Source of the DNA: Candidatus Physcousia equi
GTDB taxonomy: Bacteria; Bacteroidota; Bacteroidia; Bacteroidales; Bacteroidaceae
Length of the DNA: 56,635 bases
Direction of reading: 5' to 3'
Assembly (NCBI GenBank): GCA_018065005.1
Contig: JAGHUD010000062.1
Location: forward strand, 1-56,635
The position numbers and the translations under genes are program-made. Below the pieces are notes generated by a model. The model ran no database searches, was not told the DNA's origin, and worked only from the letters and a program-made list of their open reading frames with translations. Shown in pieces: positions 25,463 to 33,640 of this stretch (its first letter is position 1; each line of letters begins with the position of its first letter).

Positions 25463-27019
25463 CTATCTCTTCTTGTTCAGCCAGCCGGCATAGCTCAGCG
25501 TGATCATGGCGCCTTTGCTGCGTCCAAGCAGTTCGCCACCATTCTGTGCGTAGCTTGCAGTGACGTTCAGTCCGGGCATCTGTCTCGGATGGTAGCTTGC
25601 CTCGACGAGCAGGAAGTTGCCGAAGGCTGGATTCGTGCGCGGTAGGTCGTAGGAGCCGAGCGATCGCTCGTGGGTGAAGAGGAAGCGCCAGGAGAGTTGA
25701 GGGCACGGCGCACCGCTCAGTCCGAAGTGGTGGGCTGTGACGCGGTTGTCATAGCAGAAGATGTTGCCGCTCAGTCCAAACTGGCGTCCGGGCTGGTTGT
25801 AGAGGGGCGAGATGAGGAGCGGAGTGCCCATCGAGAAGCCAGCATGTTGCCATGCGCCGTAGATGTGGTGGTTGTAGTAGTTGTCGATGCTATAAGAAGG
25901 CGTGGGCTGGTTGGGGGTGATGTCGTGGTAGATGGGCCCGGATTGGTCGGTAGTGCGCAGGTGCTCATAGAGAAGGGTGCTCACGACGGGATTCTTGGGC
26001 AGATTGAGCTCTGCGCCGATGAGCCAGTCTTTCCAGGCATATTGCCAGAACATCTGACTGTGGTCCTCGAAGAAGTGCTCGCCATAGACTGCCGCGCTCC
26101 ATCCTTTCCCCTTGTAGTCGAGGCGTGCGTGCCACGAACCGAGCTGGTTGCCTTGCACGTTGGCATAGTCGCCGTCGTTGCTGTCGCTGCCGCCAGGGAT
26201 GAAGGCGTGCCAATAGGCTTTGAGCCCACCCTCGAGCTTCTGGTGGGTGCTCCAGCTGCCATCGTTCTGGTGGTCGACGCGGTCCCGTATGTTCCATACC
26301 TCTCCGCCAAACTGTGCCTCCATCTCGATGCCGAGCGTCAGCTGGAGGGGGAATCGGTCGGTGTTGCCCACACGCAGGAAACCTGCCTTGGAGTGGTAGC
26401 GCGAGTTGGCACTGTAGCATGTTGTGGCTTTCCCTCCGTTGAACTCACGCTGCCAGGCGTTGTCGGTGTACCATCCGTAGGCGATGTGTCCCTTGAGCGC
26501 AAACCAGTTCTTCGTGCCTGGGATGACAACAAAGTCCGGACCGAGGTCGAAGCGCACTTGTGGGATGGGGCGTGCGTTGATGCCCATTGCCATTCCGCCC
26601 GACGAGAGCTGCTGGTTCTTGAGTTCGAGGGGGCGTTCTTTCTGTCCGATGCTGAGCGACACGATGCCGCGGAACGAACCGTCGGCATAGAGTTGCTGCA
26701 GGGTGAAGTTGGATTGGTGGCTGAACGGCACGACCACGTCGGCACCATAGCCCATCTGCCAGCGTCGCAGACTGTCGGTCTTGATGTCGCGTGAGATGGC
26801 AGCACGCAGGTATCCACTGTTGTTCTTCGTGGTGCCTACTCCGTAGCGATTGGCGTTGAGCCATAGAGGTGCAAAGTCGCCGCTGCCGAATTGTCCGGTT
26901 GCCTCTGCCCGGTACGTGAGGTCTTCGCCCAGTCGGTTGGCTTGGGCGTGCAGGGCGGGTGACTGTGGGGTTGCGAGCCATGCAGCAAGGATGAGTCCGA
27001 AGATTCGTTGCTTCTTCAT
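25463..27019 (-). CDS. wzi: Capsule assembly outer-membrane protein, Wzi family
   Basis: This 518-aa predicted outer-membrane beta-barrel has a signal peptide (MKKQRIFGLILAAWLATPQS). The aromatic-rich repetitive strands include FAPLWLNANRYGVGTTKNNSGYLRA and FEDHSQMFWQYAWKDWLIGAEL. Wzi-family proteins hold exported capsule polysaccharide at the cell surface. It is downstream of the Wzc-like kinase on the same strand, separated by a hairpin terminator at 27086, so it depends on read-through or on a promoter I cannot see. The start is at the signal-peptide methionine. Confidence 0.88.
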   Translation of the reverse strand: MKKQRIFGLILAAWLATPQSPALHAQANRLGEDLTYRAEATGQFGSGDFAPLWLNANRYGVGTTKNNSGYLRAAISRDIKTDSLRRWQMGYGADVVVPFSHQSNFTLQQLYADGSFRGIVSLSIGQKERPLELKNQQLSSGGMAMGINARPIPQVRFDLGPDFVVIPGTKNWFALKGHIAYGWYTDNAWQREFNGGKATTCYSANSRYHSKAGFLRVGNTDRFPLQLTLGIEMEAQFGGEVWNIRDRVDHQNDGSWSTHQKLEGGLKAYWHAFIPGGSDSNDGDYANVQGNQLGSWHARLDYKGKGWSAAVYGEHFFEDHSQMFWQYAWKDWLIGAELNLPKNPVVSTLLYEHLRTTDQSGPIYHDITPNQPTPSYSIDNYYNHHIYGAWQHAGFSMGTPLLISPLYNQPGRQFGLSGNIFCYDNRVTAHHFGLSGAPCPQLSWRFLFTHERSLGSYDLPRTNPAFGNFLLVEASYHPRQMPGLNVTASYAQNGGELLGRSKGAMITLSYAGWLNKKR

Positions 27020-27085
27020 CTTGTTCTGTTTCGTTGTTCTTCTTGTTGATGTGTGGGGTGGGGTGTCTGCTGTGAGACTTGATAT

Positions 27086-27138
27086 AAAAAAAGGCACGAA
27101 GTGCACAAAGGGTGCTTTGTGGGCTTCGTGCCGTTTTT
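27086..27138 (-). terminator. Hairpin terminator between wzc and wzi
   Basis: GGCACGAAG (27093-27101) pairs with CTTCGTGCC (27124-27132), with an inner CAAAG/CTTTG pair. It is followed on the minus strand by T7 (27086-27092). GTTTTTT on the other side makes it potentially bidirectional. Confidence 0.88.
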
Positions 27139-27151
27139 TGCGGAGCTGGGC

Positions 27152-29623
27152 TTAGTTCTCAACGTGTCCCTTGCCCGACTTTTGGTCTTCTTTTCCGTAG
27201 TTGCCATAAGTGCCGTAGTGGCCGTAGTGACCATACTTGCCATACTTATGGTAGCCATACCTGCCATACTTTCCATAGCCATAGTAGTAGCCATACTTCT
27301 TCTTCTTGAGGTCGACGCCGTTGAGCACCATGTTGACCTGAGGCAACTTGCCTTCGCTGCTAAGTGCGTTGATGAGTTTGAAGTTGTTCTTCGGCGTGTA
27401 GTCGGCGCGGCAAACGAAGATGCTGACATCTGCAAGGCGACCCAACTCTAAGGTGTCGCTCACCAGACCGACAGGTGGCGTGTCAAGCAGAATGACGTCG
27501 TACTGGCCGCGCAGATAGTTGATGGCATCGTCGAGGCGGCTGCGCGAGATGAGCTCGCCCGGGTTGGGAGGTATGATGCCTGCTGGCATAACGTCGAGGT
27601 TGGCATTGAGCACGCCATGATAAATCTGGCTTTCGATCATCTTGTAGTCTGCCTTGTTGTCTGCCAGATAGTTGGTGATGCCACGCTTGTCAGAGGGCAG
27701 GTGGAAGAGGCGCACGAGCTGTGGCTTGCGAATGTCAAGACCGACGATGATCACCTTCTTGCCGAGCAGGGCAAACGACATGGCGAGGTTGGTGCAGACG
27801 AAGGTCTTGCCCTCGCCGGGCACGGTGGAGGTGCAGAGGATTACTTTCTGGTCGCCCGACATCACGAAGCGCATGTTGGTGCGCAGTCCGCGGAACGATT
27901 CTTCCATGGTGTCGTTCGTGTTCTCTGCCACCACCACAGCGCGTTCTACGCCGTTGGGGATGTGTGCAAACGGAATGTCGGCAATGAGTGGCAGCTTTGT
28001 GAGTTTCTCCACGTCTGCACGACCTTCGATGCGGAAGCGGAGCTTTTCAAGCAGGAAGAAGATGCCAATGGGCGCGCAGATGCCAAGGAGGAGGGCAATC
28101 AGCCAAATCATGCGGCTGTTGGGCGACACTTGTCCGCCCACCTGCGGCTCGTCGAGCCATTTGGCTTTGGTGGCTGTGCTCGCAAGTGAGATGAGGTTCT
28201 CCTCGCGCTTCTGGAGCAAGGTGAGGTAGAGACCTGCCTTGATCTCCTGCTGACGACCTATATCGTTGAGCATACGCTCTTGTGTGGGTGTCTTGGACAC
28301 TCGACCCTGGAAAAGGGCGTACTGGCTGTCGATGCTTCGCTTCTGCACGAGCAGGTCGTTGTTTATGTTGCGCAGCGATTGTGCTATCTGCGCGTGGAGT
28401 ATGCTGACCTCCTCTTGCAACTTGGCGATGGCGGGGTTGTTTTCGGCTCCTGACTTAGCCAGGCGGTTGTATTGGAGCAGCGTCTCGTTGTACTTTGCGA
28501 TTTGCGTATTCAGCAATGCGTCCTTTATGCCCAGGTTGGCAGGGATGACTTGATATTCGTTGGCGGGACTGTTCACATAGTCGATGAGCGACTTGACGAG
28601 GGTGATCTGTGTCTGGATGTCCACCTGCTCCTTCTGGTAGGTGGTCGAGCTCGCCAGCGCGTTGGTGGCGTCGTTGGAGAGGTTGATGAGGTTGTTTTCT
28701 TTCTTGTATTGCTCCAGACTGCCTTCCGTTGCGTTCAGTTCGCCACCGATGGCTTCGATGCGCTCGTTGATGAATTCCTTGGTCTTGCTTGCCACCTCAT
28801 TCTTGTCGCGATTGGCGTCTTCGTTGTAGCTGGTCATGAGCTGCGTGAGATAGTCGATAGCACGCTGGGGTTGCGTGTCGACCAGGCGGAGCACTGCAAC
28901 GGTGGTCGTCTTGCTGCTCGGTGAGGCTGTGAGGCGTGCTGCGTAGGTGCGTCCCATGCCCTTGAGGGGACTGATGATGATGCTGAGCTGTTTGTCCAAC
29001 TTGCCGTAGTTGCCATTGCTCTCCAGTTGCACGGTGCCGACGGGCGTTTCGATGGCTGCGGGCAGCGCACTGATGGTGGTTTCCTTGACCAGTGGCTCGG
29101 GGTTGTTGGTGGCAATCTTGGTGGTGGCGTGTATGCCGTTGCCTGCTGGTGAGAGTTCAATGCGGATGGTTGTGTTGAGCGACTCCATCTCTTCCTCACT
29201 CATGCTGGCAACGACGGGCGAGCACTTGTAGAGTTCTTTGTCGATGAATCTGGAGGGTACGAAATAGCGCACATTGAGGTTCAACGCCTTGACCACATCG
29301 TTGCTGATGGTGGTGCTGGAGATGATCTCTAACTCGTTCTCAAAACCATCTGTGTTGCTGATGATGCCCATGCCGGAGAGGTCGAATTTGTTCTTGCTTC
29401 TCTGACCTTGTCCGCTCTCGTCCTTGATGAGGATCTTTGCGCTCGCAGAGTAGGTGGGAGTCTGATGACGCAGGTAGAGCCATGCTCCACCGAGCGCAAT
29501 GACGATGCTCAGGACAATCCAGGGCCAGCGGAGCAGTACGATGTTCCAAATGTCTTTGATAGAGATGCTGAAACCCTTTTCTTCTTCCTGGGTGGTCACC
29601 TCGTTGTTGTTCTGTTCAACCAT
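27152..29623 (-). CDS. wzc: Polysaccharide co-polymerase with tyrosine autokinase domain (Wzc-like BY-kinase)
   Basis: This 823-aa inner-membrane protein controls chain length and couples to the export channel. It has a Wzz domain with a first membrane helix near 30-50, a long periplasmic coiled-coil/GNVR part, and a second helix near 505-525. The cytoplasmic kinase has Walker A (VPGEGKTF, near 600), Walker A' (VGLDIRKPQL) and Walker B (VILLDTPPVG, near 712). The C-terminal tail (about 773-811) holds 14 tyrosines in about 35 residues as YG-x repeats, the autophosphorylation cluster. I start it at ATG 29623 (MVEQNNNE), because the upstream in-frame ATG lies before the promoter at 29778. Confidence 0.93.
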   Translation of the reverse strand: MVEQNNNEVTTQEEEKGFSISIKDIWNIVLLRWPWIVLSIVIALGGAWLYLRHQTPTYSASAKILIKDESGQGQRSKNKFDLSGMGIISNTDGFENELEIISSTTISNDVVKALNLNVRYFVPSRFIDKELYKCSPVVASMSEEEMESLNTTIRIELSPAGNGIHATTKIATNNPEPLVKETTISALPAAIETPVGTVQLESNGNYGKLDKQLSIIISPLKGMGRTYAARLTASPSSKTTTVAVLRLVDTQPQRAIDYLTQLMTSYNEDANRDKNEVASKTKEFINERIEAIGGELNATEGSLEQYKKENNLINLSNDATNALASSTTYQKEQVDIQTQITLVKSLIDYVNSPANEYQVIPANLGIKDALLNTQIAKYNETLLQYNRLAKSGAENNPAIAKLQEEVSILHAQIAQSLRNINNDLLVQKRSIDSQYALFQGRVSKTPTQERMLNDIGRQQEIKAGLYLTLLQKREENLISLASTATKAKWLDEPQVGGQVSPNSRMIWLIALLLGICAPIGIFFLLEKLRFRIEGRADVEKLTKLPLIADIPFAHIPNGVERAVVVAENTNDTMEESFRGLRTNMRFVMSGDQKVILCTSTVPGEGKTFVCTNLAMSFALLGKKVIIVGLDIRKPQLVRLFHLPSDKRGITNYLADNKADYKMIESQIYHGVLNANLDVMPAGIIPPNPGELISRSRLDDAINYLRGQYDVILLDTPPVGLVSDTLELGRLADVSIFVCRADYTPKNNFKLINALSSEGKLPQVNMVLNGVDLKKKKYGYYYGYGKYGRYGYHKYGKYGHYGHYGTYGNYGKEDQKSGKGHVEN

Positions 29624-29735
29624 ATCTTGTTTCAGTTTTCTTTGTTCAATTCCTTGATACCGTGTTTCGGCTTTCTTCTGTTCAATTCTGTTGGTATCTT
29701 GTTTCAGTTTTCTTCTGTTTTGTCTGCCGTGGGGA
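29624..29735. repeat. 36-bp tandem repeat in the wzc leader
   Basis: Three roughly 36-bp units contain (on the plus strand) TTGTTTCAGTTTTCTT or variants. They end immediately upstream of the wzc ATG. They are in frame with wzc and would encode 12-residue repeats (IEQKKAETRYQG, IEQRKLKQD...), but no ATG or plausible signal precedes them within the transcript. Confidence 0.75.
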
Positions 29736-29777
29736 TGCAAAATGCAGGCAAATGTCCCAATTGGCGCATTTAATGTG

Positions 29778-29785
29778 CAAAAATA
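29778..29785 (-). promoter_or_regulatory. -7 element of wzc
   Basis: TATTTTTG on the minus strand, about 155 nt upstream of the ATG; no -33 at the usual spacing. Confidence 0.5.
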
Positions 29786-29877
29786 CACAAATCTTGCGAA
29801 TAAATAAAACTTTGTGCCCACATTTTTACTTTTTGTAGACTTTTTCGCTGCTTCGCGCGCAAAAACAGGTGGAAAAG

Positions 29878-29908
29878 TTGGTCATGTACCTTATTTTTTA
29901 TAATTTTG
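29878..29908 (+). promoter_or_regulatory. Promoter of the divergent sugar-transferase gene
   Basis: TTG (29878-29880), 20 bp, TAATTTTG (29901-29908). Transcription starts near 29915, so the ATG at 29966 is the right start. Confidence 0.7.
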
Positions 29909-29965
29909 CATTGTATTATAGCCGAAATGTGTCCATCATTTCGAGCCACGAGCAAAGGAAATCCT

Positions 29966-30901
29966 ATGAGCAAGAACGAACACAAAGGTACAATATTGGT
30001 GGGTGACGGAGAGGAACTACTTCGTTTCTACTCCAAATTGAAGCGTCCTGAACGCGTTGCGGGTATTTTCTGCTCGTATGCAACAGAATTGCCCGAGAAC
30101 TTGGTTCGCCTGGGGCGTTTGGACGAGGTGTCGGAATATCTCGACAAGCAAGTCGAGGTGCAGCGTGTCTATTGTTCGATGTCGCGCATCTCACAGCAAG
30201 ACGTGCAGCGGGTGCAGTATGCCTGCAAGGCACGTGCTGTGCGTTTCTGCATGGTGCTGCCCATTGTGAATGAGCTGGACGTGCCGATGGTGCACATGAG
30301 GGTGGGCAAGAATACCGTGCTCACCCCAGAGAGCGAACCGCTGACTCGATTTCACAACCGCATACTCAAGCGCCTTTTCGACCTTGTCGTGGTCTTGCTG
30401 TTCATGCTCACGCTCTTCCCCTTTGTGTACCTCTTCAAGGCCATGAACATCAAGCGGAAGAAACTGGGCCCATCCTTCGTTACGGATCGCTGTTGCGGTC
30501 CCAACGGACGCCCCTTCAACCGCGTGTCGTTCCGCACGAAGAAGACTCCGCTACCTTTGGTGGACGAAGGCGGAAGCATCGCTCCGGCAGACACGATGGC
30601 ATTGGCAGAGCCCGGGCAGCGCAGCCAGTTGGGCACTCCTTTCTCCATGGCTCGTGTCTTCAATGTCCTGATGGGCAGCATGAGTTTGGTGGGGCCTGAC
30701 TGCTACGAGTTGGGCGAACAAGGCGTTGCTGCAGACTTGCCCAAGCGTCTCGAGCGGCGCGATGTCAAGTGCGGCATGACGGGCTGGGCACGCATACACA
30801 AGAAGACGGAAGGAACGGAGCGCCTCGATGCAGACATCTGGTATGTAGAGAACTGGTCGCTCTGGCTCGATATCCGCATTCTGCTGCGCAGCATCTTCTG
30901 A
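29966..30901 (+). CDS. Divergent, possibly inactive bacterial sugar-phosphate transferase-like protein
   Basis: This 311-aa protein has an N-terminal Rossmann-like part (TILVGDGEELLRFYSK) as in WcaJ-type enzymes, but lacks the usual N-terminal membrane helices. One hydrophobic segment (LFDLVVVLLFMLTLFPFVYLF) leads into a bacterial sugar-transferase domain. The fold landmarks are present (GPSFVTDRCCGPNGRPFNRV, NVLMGSMSLVGPD, GMTGWARIH, YVENWSLWLDIRILLRSIF). The catalytic signatures are altered: KFRTM plus acidic residues is SFRTKKTPLPLV, the LDELPQ motif is replaced by TPFSMARV, and VGPRPE is VGPDCYE. Compare the intact enzyme at 51818. It may be a scaffold or regulatory paralogue, divergent from wzc. 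Confidence 0.75.
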   Translation: MSKNEHKGTILVGDGEELLRFYSKLKRPERVAGIFCSYATELPENLVRLGRLDEVSEYLDKQVEVQRVYCSMSRISQQDVQRVQYACKARAVRFCMVLPIVNELDVPMVHMRVGKNTVLTPESEPLTRFHNRILKRLFDLVVVLLFMLTLFPFVYLFKAMNIKRKKLGPSFVTDRCCGPNGRPFNRVSFRTKKTPLPLVDEGGSIAPADTMALAEPGQRSQLGTPFSMARVFNVLMGSMSLVGPDCYELGEQGVAADLPKRLERRDVKCGMTGWARIHKKTEGTERLDADIWYVENWSLWLDIRILLRSIF

Positions 30902-30978
30902 TGTGAGGAAATGGCAAGAGGCGGAAGAACCATCTTGAAAAAACGTGCGCGCGATCATTATAAATATAATAAGACGTA

Positions 30979-31094
30979 GGTGCTTATTCATAATAGCGCG
31001 ATGTACTCATTCATAATAGTACGGATGTGCCCATTCATAATTGTGCGGTTGTACTTATTTACATTATGACGATGTACTTATTTATAAAAGTACG
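30979..31094 (+). repeat. About 24-bp repeats with GTAC arms upstream of rmlA
   Basis: Five units (starting 30979, 31001, 31025, 31050, 31072) are of the form RTGTACTTATTCATAATAG followed by TACG. In four units the two GTAC-like arms remain complementary in RNA (GUAC/GUAC, or GUGC/GUGC and GUGC/GCGC with wobble pairs). They fill half the gap before rmlA. Confidence 0.8.
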
Positions 31095-31145
31095 ATAGAG
31101 TTAATAAAAGTAGTGTGTAGGAATAGATATAAAAGAAGATAAACA

Positions 31146-32033
31146 ATGAAAGGAATCGTACTCGCAGGTGGTTCGGGCACCCGTCTTTACCCCATCACTA
31201 AGGGTGTAAGCAAGCAGATGCTCCCCATCTTCGACAAACCCATGATATATTATCCCATCAGCGTGCTCATGCTGGCAGGCATCCGGGAAATTCTCATCAT
31301 CTCTACACCCCACGACTTGCCCGCCTTCAAGCGTCTCCTTGGCGATGGTAGCGACTATGGCGTGCACTTTGCGTATGCCGAACAGCCTTCGCCCGACGGG
31401 CTCGCCCAAGCATTCATCATTGGGCGTGATTTTATTGGTCAGGACTCAGCCTGCCTCGTTCTGGGCGACAACATCTTCCATGGCTCTGGTTTTTCGGCTA
31501 TGCTCAAGGAAGCTGTGCGCATGGCAGATGAAGAACAAAAGGCCACCGTCTTTGGCTATTGGGTGAACGACCCCGAGCGCTATGGCGTTGCTGAGTTTGA
31601 CAAGGAGGGAAACTGCCTCAGCATTGAGGAGAAACCCACCCACCCCAAAAGCAACTATGCTGTGGTGGGTCTCTATTTCTATCCCAATAAGGTGGTGGAC
31701 GTGGCAGCAAATATCAAACCATCGGCGCGTGGCGAACTGGAGATAACGAGCGTCAATCAAGTGTTTCTCTGCAACGGGCAACTCAAGGTGCAGACACTCG
31801 GACGCGGCTTCGCATGGCTCGACACCGGCACGCACGACTCCCTCTCCGAGGCATCCACCTTTATCGAAGTGATAGAGAAGCGCCAAGGACTCAAAGTGGC
31901 TTGTCTCGAAGGCATAGCCTATCGCAAGGGATGGATCACGGAGGACCGAATGCGCCAGTTGGCTCAGCCTATGCTGAAGAACCAATACGGGCAGTATCTG
32001 CTCAAGGTGGTCGACGAGCTCAAGAGAAAATGA
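31146..32033 (+). CDS. rmlA: Glucose-1-phosphate thymidylyltransferase
   Basis: This 295-aa nucleotidyltransferase makes dTDP-glucose from glucose-1-P and dTTP, the first step to dTDP-rhamnose and related sugars. The N-terminal signature [16 protein letters not shown] with [15 protein letters not shown] is complete, followed by LGDNIFHG and the C-terminal [13 protein letters not shown] and [10 protein letters not shown]. RmlB, C and D are not in the window, so they lie elsewhere or this enzyme feeds another dTDP-sugar. It has no recognisable promoter of its own; five GTAC-arm repeats precede it. Confidence 0.95.
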   Translation: MKGIVLAGGSGTRLYPITKGVSKQMLPIFDKPMIYYPISVLMLAGIREILIISTPHDLPAFKRLLGDGSDYGVHFAYAEQPSPDGLAQAFIIGRDFIGQDSACLVLGDNIFHGSGFSAMLKEAVRMADEEQKATVFGYWVNDPERYGVAEFDKEGNCLSIEEKPTHPKSNYAVVGLYFYPNKVVDVAANIKPSARGELEITSVNQVFLCNGQLKVQTLGRGFAWLDTGTHDSLSEASTFIEVIEKRQGLKVACLEGIAYRKGWITEDRMRQLAQPMLKNQYGQYLLKVVDELKRK

Positions 32034-32171
32034 TTCGTGGAAGCCGGGCAACCGCAGATGCCACACACTGAGCAAAACAGCCAAATCGCAGGTGTGTGGA
32101 AAGAGCGACCTTCTACATCAACGCCCCCCTTGCTTAACATAGACAAAACAATTTTTGAACAATTACTTATA

Positions 32172-32795
32172 ATGGGATTTTTTAGTAAAAAGAAGAAAGA
32201 AGAAATGCAGATTGGCGGCATGGAAGACTTCATGACGCTCATCCGCGTATATTACCAAGCCATGATGGCAGCCCACCTGGGCATCAACAACCTTGGCGCA
32301 CTGCCAGACCTGCGTGTCTTCAAGCAGACATTCAAGGTGCCCACGCTCAACAACAAACTCGGATTGGGCGAGAAGAAGCACTGCCAGCGTCTCATCATCG
32401 AGATGTACGGGCAGTACGGCATTGGCGAAGCCTTTTTCAGCGAGGTAGACACAAGCGTGAAGAAGCGTTGCAAGAAGATGCAAGACCTTCAGCCCTACTT
32501 CATCATGTTCCAAGGATTCAGTCAAGACCTCATGATGCTCATGGGCAATCTGATGAAGTGGAAATTCCGCCTGCCCGGTTTTTTCAAGAAAGCATTGCGC
32601 GACATGACCGCCAAGCAAATACATCAGATTCTCACGCGCCCCATGTGGAAGGATCCTGGCGTGCAGCGCACCTGTGCCTCCATTCGTCAGTATCAGCAGC
32701 AGTTGGGCTACAGCGAGGCATGGATGACCGACTACGTCTACACCATCGTGATGCTTGCAAAGAAAGAACCGCGTCAGAAGATAGAGGAGAAGTAG
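32172..32795 (+). CDS. Conserved protein of unknown function
   Basis: This 207-aa basic, methionine-rich protein starts MGFFSKKKKEEMQIGG. It has no signal peptide or clear transmembrane helix and is predicted mainly helical (LIRVYYQAMMAAHLGINNLG; YFIMFQGFSQDLMMLMGNLMKWKF). I do not recognise a domain. It is followed 70 nt downstream by the zapB-like/zapA pair on the same strand, which may hint at an envelope or division role; that is inference from position only. Confidence 0.68.
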   Translation: MGFFSKKKKEEMQIGGMEDFMTLIRVYYQAMMAAHLGINNLGALPDLRVFKQTFKVPTLNNKLGLGEKKHCQRLIIEMYGQYGIGEAFFSEVDTSVKKRCKKMQDLQPYFIMFQGFSQDLMMLMGNLMKWKFRLPGFFKKALRDMTAKQIHQILTRPMWKDPGVQRTCASIRQYQQQLGYSEAWMTDYVYTIVMLAKKEPRQKIEEK

Positions 32796-32865
32796 GCGCC
32801 ACACGCCGTCCTCGCTTTGTACTCTCCCCCTCCCAAGTTTCAAGCTCAAAACTCAATCCTTCACA

Positions 32866-33165
32866 ATGACAAACGAAGAAACTCAGCTCATAAAACTGCT
32901 CGAAACACGTGTTCGCCAGCTCATCCTGCGCAACGAGGAATTGAAGGGGCAGAATGCACAGCTCTGGCAGCAAGTGGCAGAAGATGACATAGCCATGCAG
33001 GGGCTGCGCGAGGAGAATGCAAAGTTAAAAGCCGACTACGACACCCTCAAGATGGCACGCATGCTTTCGCTCAACGACAACGACAAGCGCAACGCCAAGC
33101 AGCGCATACAGCGACTCGTGAAGGAAGTGGACAGCTGCATTGCCATCCTTAAGGCAGAGCGTTAA
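32866..33165 (+). CDS. Short coiled-coil protein, ZapB-like
   Basis: This 99-aa protein is almost entirely coiled coil (TRVRQLILRNEELKGQNAQL ... LREENAKLKADYDTLK), with a basic C-terminal helix. Small coiled-coil proteins of this type are encoded beside zapA in Bacteroidetes and are presumed to work with it at the Z-ring, as ZapB does in E. coli. Homology to ZapB cannot be claimed from sequence alone. Confidence 0.7.
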   Translation: MTNEETQLIKLLETRVRQLILRNEELKGQNAQLWQQVAEDDIAMQGLREENAKLKADYDTLKMARMLSLNDNDKRNAKQRIQRLVKEVDSCIAILKAER

Positions 33166-33182
33166 GGGAAAACACAGCTCAC

Positions 33183-33267
33183 TCATCACCGAGCCAGCTC
33201 CTATCAGGAAAAACAACCGAGTCCGCTCATCACCGAGCCCGCTCATTAGGAAAAACTACCGAGTCCA
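33183..33267 (+). repeat. 43-bp direct duplication between zapB-like and zapA
   Basis: Two copies (33183 and 33226) share CTCATCACCGAGCC and AGGAAAAAC with ACCGAGTCC. They differ by a 2-nt indel and a few substitutions. Confidence 0.8.
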
Positions 33268-33310
33268 CTCAGACAGACCAACCGCGCAACCGCACAGCCC
33301 CACGAAGACT

Positions 33311-33610
33311 ATGGCAGAAGTAAGAGACACACTCTCCATCAACCTCAAACTTGGCAGTCAAGTGCTGCCCATGACCATCAAACGCGAGGACGAGATACTC
33401 TATCGTGACGCAGAGAAACTCATCAACCAGCGTTTCTCGTTCTACGCCAATGCCTATCCGCGCTTGGGCAATGAGATGTATCTCACGATGATGGCGCTCG
33501 ACGTGGCGGTGCAGCTCAAGAGCAAGGAGCACGAGACCAATCTCGGACCTGTTGTCGATGTGATGAAAAGCCTCGTTGCCGACATAGAGGAGTCGCTCAA
33601 AGAGAAATAA
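33311..33610 (+). CDS. zapA: Cell division protein ZapA
   Basis: This 99-aa ZapA-type protein promotes FtsZ filament bundling at the division site. It begins with the beta-strand segment LSINLKLGSQVLPMTIKRED, then the helix with EKLINQRFSFYANAYP and the long C-terminal helix MTMMALDVAVQLKSKEHE-like (MALDVAVQLKSKEHET). The open frame begins further upstream, but the ATG at 33311 gives the usual length and lies after the 43-bp duplication. It leads into rny 30 nt later. Confidence 0.88.
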   Translation: MAEVRDTLSINLKLGSQVLPMTIKREDEILYRDAEKLINQRFSFYANAYPRLGNEMYLTMMALDVAVQLKSKEHETNLGPVVDVMKSLVADIEESLKEK

Positions 33611-33640
33611 AGAATCATTAACCCCAAATAAAACATAAAG

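Noticed and set aside
29624..29821. N-terminal extension of Wzc to the ATG at 29821
   Set aside because: The -7 element at 29778 lies inside it and the extension has no counterpart in Wzc; I kept the start at 29623 but list the repeat as a finding.
29906..29965. Upstream start for the divergent sugar-transferase gene
   Set aside because: It overlaps the promoter element at 29901-29908, so it cannot be on the mRNA.
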